Source of the DNA: CAYVMD01 sp964452465
GTDB lineage: Bacteria; Armatimonadota; JACIXR01
Assembly (NCBI GenBank): GCA_964452465.1
Contig: CAYVMD010000069.1
Coordinates: 1-7,503, forward strand
DNA length: 7,503 nt
Direction of reading: 5' to 3'
The translations under genes were made by a program, and so were the position numbers. Below, piece after piece: positions 5,362-7,503 of this stretch (its first letter is position 1; every line of letters begins with the position of its first letter). The notes below the pieces were generated by a model. The model ran no database searches, had not been told where the DNA came from, and worked only from the letters and a program-made list of their open reading frames with translations.

Positions 5362-7379
5362 CCTCTTCCCTCCCAAAGGAAAGCGGAAAGAAGATATTGA
5401 AGGGAGAAAAGAGCGAAGACCCCTCCGGAATCGTTGACGGCAAAGGCTACCAGTGTGCTCAAAAGCCCTGCCAAAAACAAATTCCTTCTCTCTGCTTTAG
5501 GCTTGATTCCCCTCAATAGGGAAAGGACGAAGAGCCCGGCGAGGAAAGCCATCGCCACCTTCCAAAGGGGGGAGGAGATCAAGGCGAGATTCATCCTTAA
5601 CTTTCTCAATATTAGATAGAGGCTATCGGGCTGTCCGCTACCGAGGGAGGCAAAGAAGGTCCCTATGTGGGACATTTTGCTCGATAGCGAGGTCTCGAGG
5701 AGAAAGAAGGCGATGATAAGCAGGAGGGATAGGGCGAGCATCTTATAGAAAGTTCCTTTACCTTTATAGTAGGAAAAAAGGAGGAGAAAGGAGAGGAAAG
5801 CAACGGAGGCACCCAGATTGGCGCCACATAGGGGACACAGGAGCAAGGAGGCGCCGAGTAGGAGAGATGCCAAGATCCCCCAATCCCTTTGGGTTAGATA
5901 TCCTATGGCAAAGGGTAAAGAGATGAGCAGGATCCCGCTGTATTCGTTTCCTATGCCATAAAAGCGCAACCCTCCCAAGGGATAGAGGGGGAGGACGGAA
6001 TTAAACGAAAGGCTTCCTCCCGTCAAGGCGTCGCCGATTATCGCTAAGGAGGAGAAAAGAAGCGAGGAGGGGAAAAGGGCGAGGCGAAGGAGGCGAGAGA
6101 AGTTCAACAGGATGAGGAAGAGACAAATGTTGAGGAATAAGGATAGGAGGATGTAGGAGAGAGGGTTTTGGGGATTGAAAAGGGGAAGGAAAAGGTAGGA
6201 GAGGGGGAAAAGGAGGGAGAAGGCGAGGAGGGGTTCCAGATCGAAGAAGATGAGGAGCAGGGCGGAAAGGAAAAAGAAGAATAGGAAAAGGGCAACGAGG
6301 GGAATCTGAGAGTCCCCGTTGAGGGAGGAGATGTTGTCAAGTTGAAGGAGGAGGTTTTTATCCCCCTGGCACAACCTCATTGGTCTTCCGCTCATATACC
6401 CGGGGAGGGGGAGATTTAGCAGGGAGAGGATAGTGGGAGGTATGTCCAGGAGGCTGAGGAGCCCTCTATGGCGAGTAGTGGGGGAGGTCAATATGCCTCC
6501 TTCCCATCCCTTACCCCAGAGGGCGAGTGGGGATAGATGGAGGGACTTTCCCTGCTTGACGTCGCATAAGGAGAGAAAAAGGAGGAAATCCTTTTCCCCC
6601 AGCGCCTTCAGCACCTCACCGAGGAGGGCATCCACTTTTTGAAGGGCATACTTCCGCCCTTTCTCCAAACCTTGAGGGGAAAGGTAGGGCGCATATTGAG
6701 CTAACCTCTGCATCTCCCCGCTATCGATGACGATGAAGTCGCTGTCCTGCATTGCGGCCAACGCCTCTTTGAATTTTCCCATGTCTATCGATTTATTGGC
6801 GGGGGGGTGGGGGTCTATTTGGAGGAGGTCGGCGCCCACCTTCCCCATGAGGACAACCCCGTTTTCATCGCATGCTATCAAAACCGCCATCCTTTGGGGT
6901 TGCTCCCCATCGGAATTGCCGATTATAGCGGTTTTTAGCCCTTTTCCCCTTATCTCCGTGCCCAAAGCCCCCAATTTGGCTCCCGTCCATTGCTTTTCGT
7001 TTTGTTGTTGGAGGGAATAAATGCCCAGGTGCACTACTCCCCTGGGCGAGGGCAATATCCCCGTTCGGGTATAGAAAACATATCTTGCTTCTATCCCCTG
7101 GTATAACTCCTGGGCGTCGAAACCGAGGGAGAGGTCCGCCAAGCGAATGGCGGGATAAGTCCCCGCCCCCAAGGCGGGGATTGCTTGCTCTACTCTCCTT
7201 CTTCCCATCGAGACCAACCCCCAACTCGCCTTTTGGGCAAGATAGGAGAAGGCAGGAAGGGGGGAGGAAAGAAGGTTCTCCAGATAGATATCTTGGGTTA
7301 TAAAGAGGATTACCTTGGAGTGAAGGGGGGGAAGGAAAAGGAAGCTAAGGAAGAATGCTCTCCACCATCTGGAGGGCAA
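5358..7379 (-). CDS. AlkP-superfamily-like ectodomain fused to polytopic membrane domain, function unknown
   Basis: Residues 1-21 form a signal peptide or anchor (MPSRWWRAFFLSFLFLPPLHS). Residues 22-345 resemble an alkaline-phosphatase-superfamily core: KVILFITQD at the start (Asp30), AIPALGAGTYPA at 67-77, DFIVIDSG at 214-221, and GGILTSPTTRHRGLLSLLDIPP near 294-315, the usual end of this fold. Roughly ten hydrophobic segments follow from 359 to 668, with polar motifs LRFYGIGNEY (471-480) and VNDSGG (648-653). I know the combination from uncharacterised proteins of Gram-positive and related bacteria; no function is established that I can name. The position where relatives have Thr (LTIGAG) appears to be Ala69, so catalysis is doubtful. 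TTG 7379 is chosen as start: GAGGAGG (7395-7389) lies nine bases upstream, inside alaS. The stop overlaps ruvX. Roles in envelope or polyisoprenoid-linked glycan chemistry would be guesses. Confidence 0.85.
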   Translation of the reverse strand: MPSRWWRAFFLSFLFLPPLHSKVILFITQDIYLENLLSSPLPAFSYLAQKASWGLVSMGRRRVEQAIPALGAGTYPAIRLADLSLGFDAQELYQGIEARYVFYTRTGILPSPRGVVHLGIYSLQQQNEKQWTGAKLGALGTEIRGKGLKTAIIGNSDGEQPQRMAVLIACDENGVVLMGKVGADLLQIDPHPPANKSIDMGKFKEALAAMQDSDFIVIDSGEMQRLAQYAPYLSPQGLEKGRKYALQKVDALLGEVLKALGEKDFLLFLSLCDVKQGKSLHLSPLALWGKGWEGGILTSPTTRHRGLLSLLDIPPTILSLLNLPLPGYMSGRPMRLCQGDKNLLLQLDNISSLNGDSQIPLVALFLFFFFLSALLLIFFDLEPLLAFSLLFPLSYLFLPLFNPQNPLSYILLSLFLNICLFLILLNFSRLLRLALFPSSLLFSSLAIIGDALTGGSLSFNSVLPLYPLGGLRFYGIGNEYSGILLISLPFAIGYLTQRDWGILASLLLGASLLLCPLCGANLGASVAFLSFLLLFSYYKGKGTFYKMLALSLLLIIAFFLLETSLSSKMSHIGTFFASLGSGQPDSLYLILRKLRMNLALISSPLWKVAMAFLAGLFVLSLLRGIKPKAERRNLFLAGLLSTLVAFAVNDSGGVFALFSLQYLLSAFLWEGRG
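5368..5374 (-). promoter_or_regulatory. Ribosome binding site GGGAGGG of ruvX
   Basis: GGGAGGG lies six bases before ATG 5361, within the last codons of the membrane-protein gene. It settles the ruvX start at the ATGA overlap rather than at TTG 5376 and suggests that ribosomes finishing the upstream gene reinitiate here. Confidence 0.6.
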
Positions 7380-7503
7380 ACTTGAGTGCCTCCTCTAATT
7401 TCTCGGGATTTTTCCCTCCCGCCTGGTCGAAGATTTTACTGCCACCGCCTCCCCCTCCCGCTATCTTCGCTACCTCCCTTACCAACATATCCGCTCCCAA
7501 ACC
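7345..7503 (-). CDS. alaS: Alanyl-tRNA synthetase, C-terminal end (partial)
   Basis: The window holds the last 52 codons and the stop of alaS; the rest lies beyond base 7503. The reading frame contains the glycine-rich stretch VAKIAGGGGGGSK followed by DQAGGKNPEKLEEAL, the hallmark of the C-terminal domain (DHHA1/C-Ala) of alanyl-tRNA synthetase, which binds the tRNA elbow and aids charging and editing of tRNA-Ala in the cytoplasm. Many family members have Arg-Pro-Asp after the glycines where this one has Ser-Lys-Ile. The stop TAG lies 35 bases inside the next gene, whose ribosome site (GAGGAGG) is the codons for the Glu-Glu-Ala of this protein, so the two genes are co-transcribed and probably coupled. 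The operon promoter is outside the window. Confidence 0.93.
   Translation of the reverse strand, partial: GLGADMLVREVAKIAGGGGGGSKIFDQAGGKNPEKLEEALKFALQMVESILP
7389..7395 (-). promoter_or_regulatory. Ribosome binding site GAGGAGG supporting a TTG start
   Basis: A strong GAGGAGG inside the alaS coding sequence lies nine bases before TTG 7379. No ATG or GTG in the membrane-protein frame has a comparable site before the hydrophobic leader, so this motif supports the rare TTG start. Confidence 0.6.

Noticed and set aside
6104..6340. Ser/Pro/Phe-rich minus-strand reading frame of 78 codons
   Set aside because: It is a frame shadow of the membrane-helix region: pyrimidine-only codons lack stops in several frames. 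It has no ribosome site or recognisable family.
1..7503. CRISPR array, transposase, tRNA or rRNA gene
   Set aside because: No regularly spaced direct repeats, no terminal repeats around a transposase, and no tRNA or rRNA signature were seen on either strand.

Overview
The window reads as ordinary bacterial chromosome in which every gene lies on the minus strand, so transcription runs from high to low coordinates. Signs that point to an uncultured, probably thermophilic bacterium are the AGG/ATA/GGG-rich codons of the housekeeping genes, a large secreted glycoside hydrolase and overlapping genes. An Armatimonadota-like (Fervidibacteria-type) source would fit, but that is impression rather than proof.

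Region 1 (7503 to 4966) is a tightly packed housekeeping operon. It holds the 3' end of alaS (alanyl-tRNA synthetase C-terminal domain), then a 673-residue protein with an alkaline-phosphatase-superfamily-like ectodomain and about ten membrane helices, then ruvX (YqgF-type Holliday junction resolvase). alaS overlaps the membrane gene by 35 bases. The membrane gene overlaps ruvX in an ATGA junction. Both downstream genes have clear Shine-Dalgarno sequences inside the preceding gene, so translational coupling is likely. alaS and ruvX are near neighbours in many bacteria; the membrane gene between them is the distinctive part here.

Region 2 (4965 to 1597) starts with a short spacer carrying a possible weak ruvX terminator and a possible extended -10 promoter. 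One large gene follows, encoding a secreted GH2-family glycosidase of about 1095 residues with both catalytic glutamates visible and extra beta-sandwich modules at its C-terminus. Its codon use differs visibly from the alaS-ruvX operon.

Region 3 (1596 to 1) starts with an AT-rich spacer carrying a perfect TATAAT and a 5'-UTR hairpin. The gene behind it encodes a secreted, cysteine-rich cell-wall hydrolase: two bacterial Ig-like (Big-1) domains, a middle region that may be a third Ig-like fold, and a C-terminal NlpC/P60 peptidase domain. Just beyond its stop the window ends in an 18-bp inverted repeat. All three of its plus-strand mismatches become G-U pairs in the minus-strand RNA, so it looks like a genuine RNA structure, perhaps a terminator.

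I do not see a CRISPR array, transposon, tRNA, rRNA or clear defence system. The items most worth a second look are the AlkP-like membrane protein lodged between alaS and ruvX, the Big-1/NlpC-P60 architecture, and the terminal hairpin with its competing palindrome.
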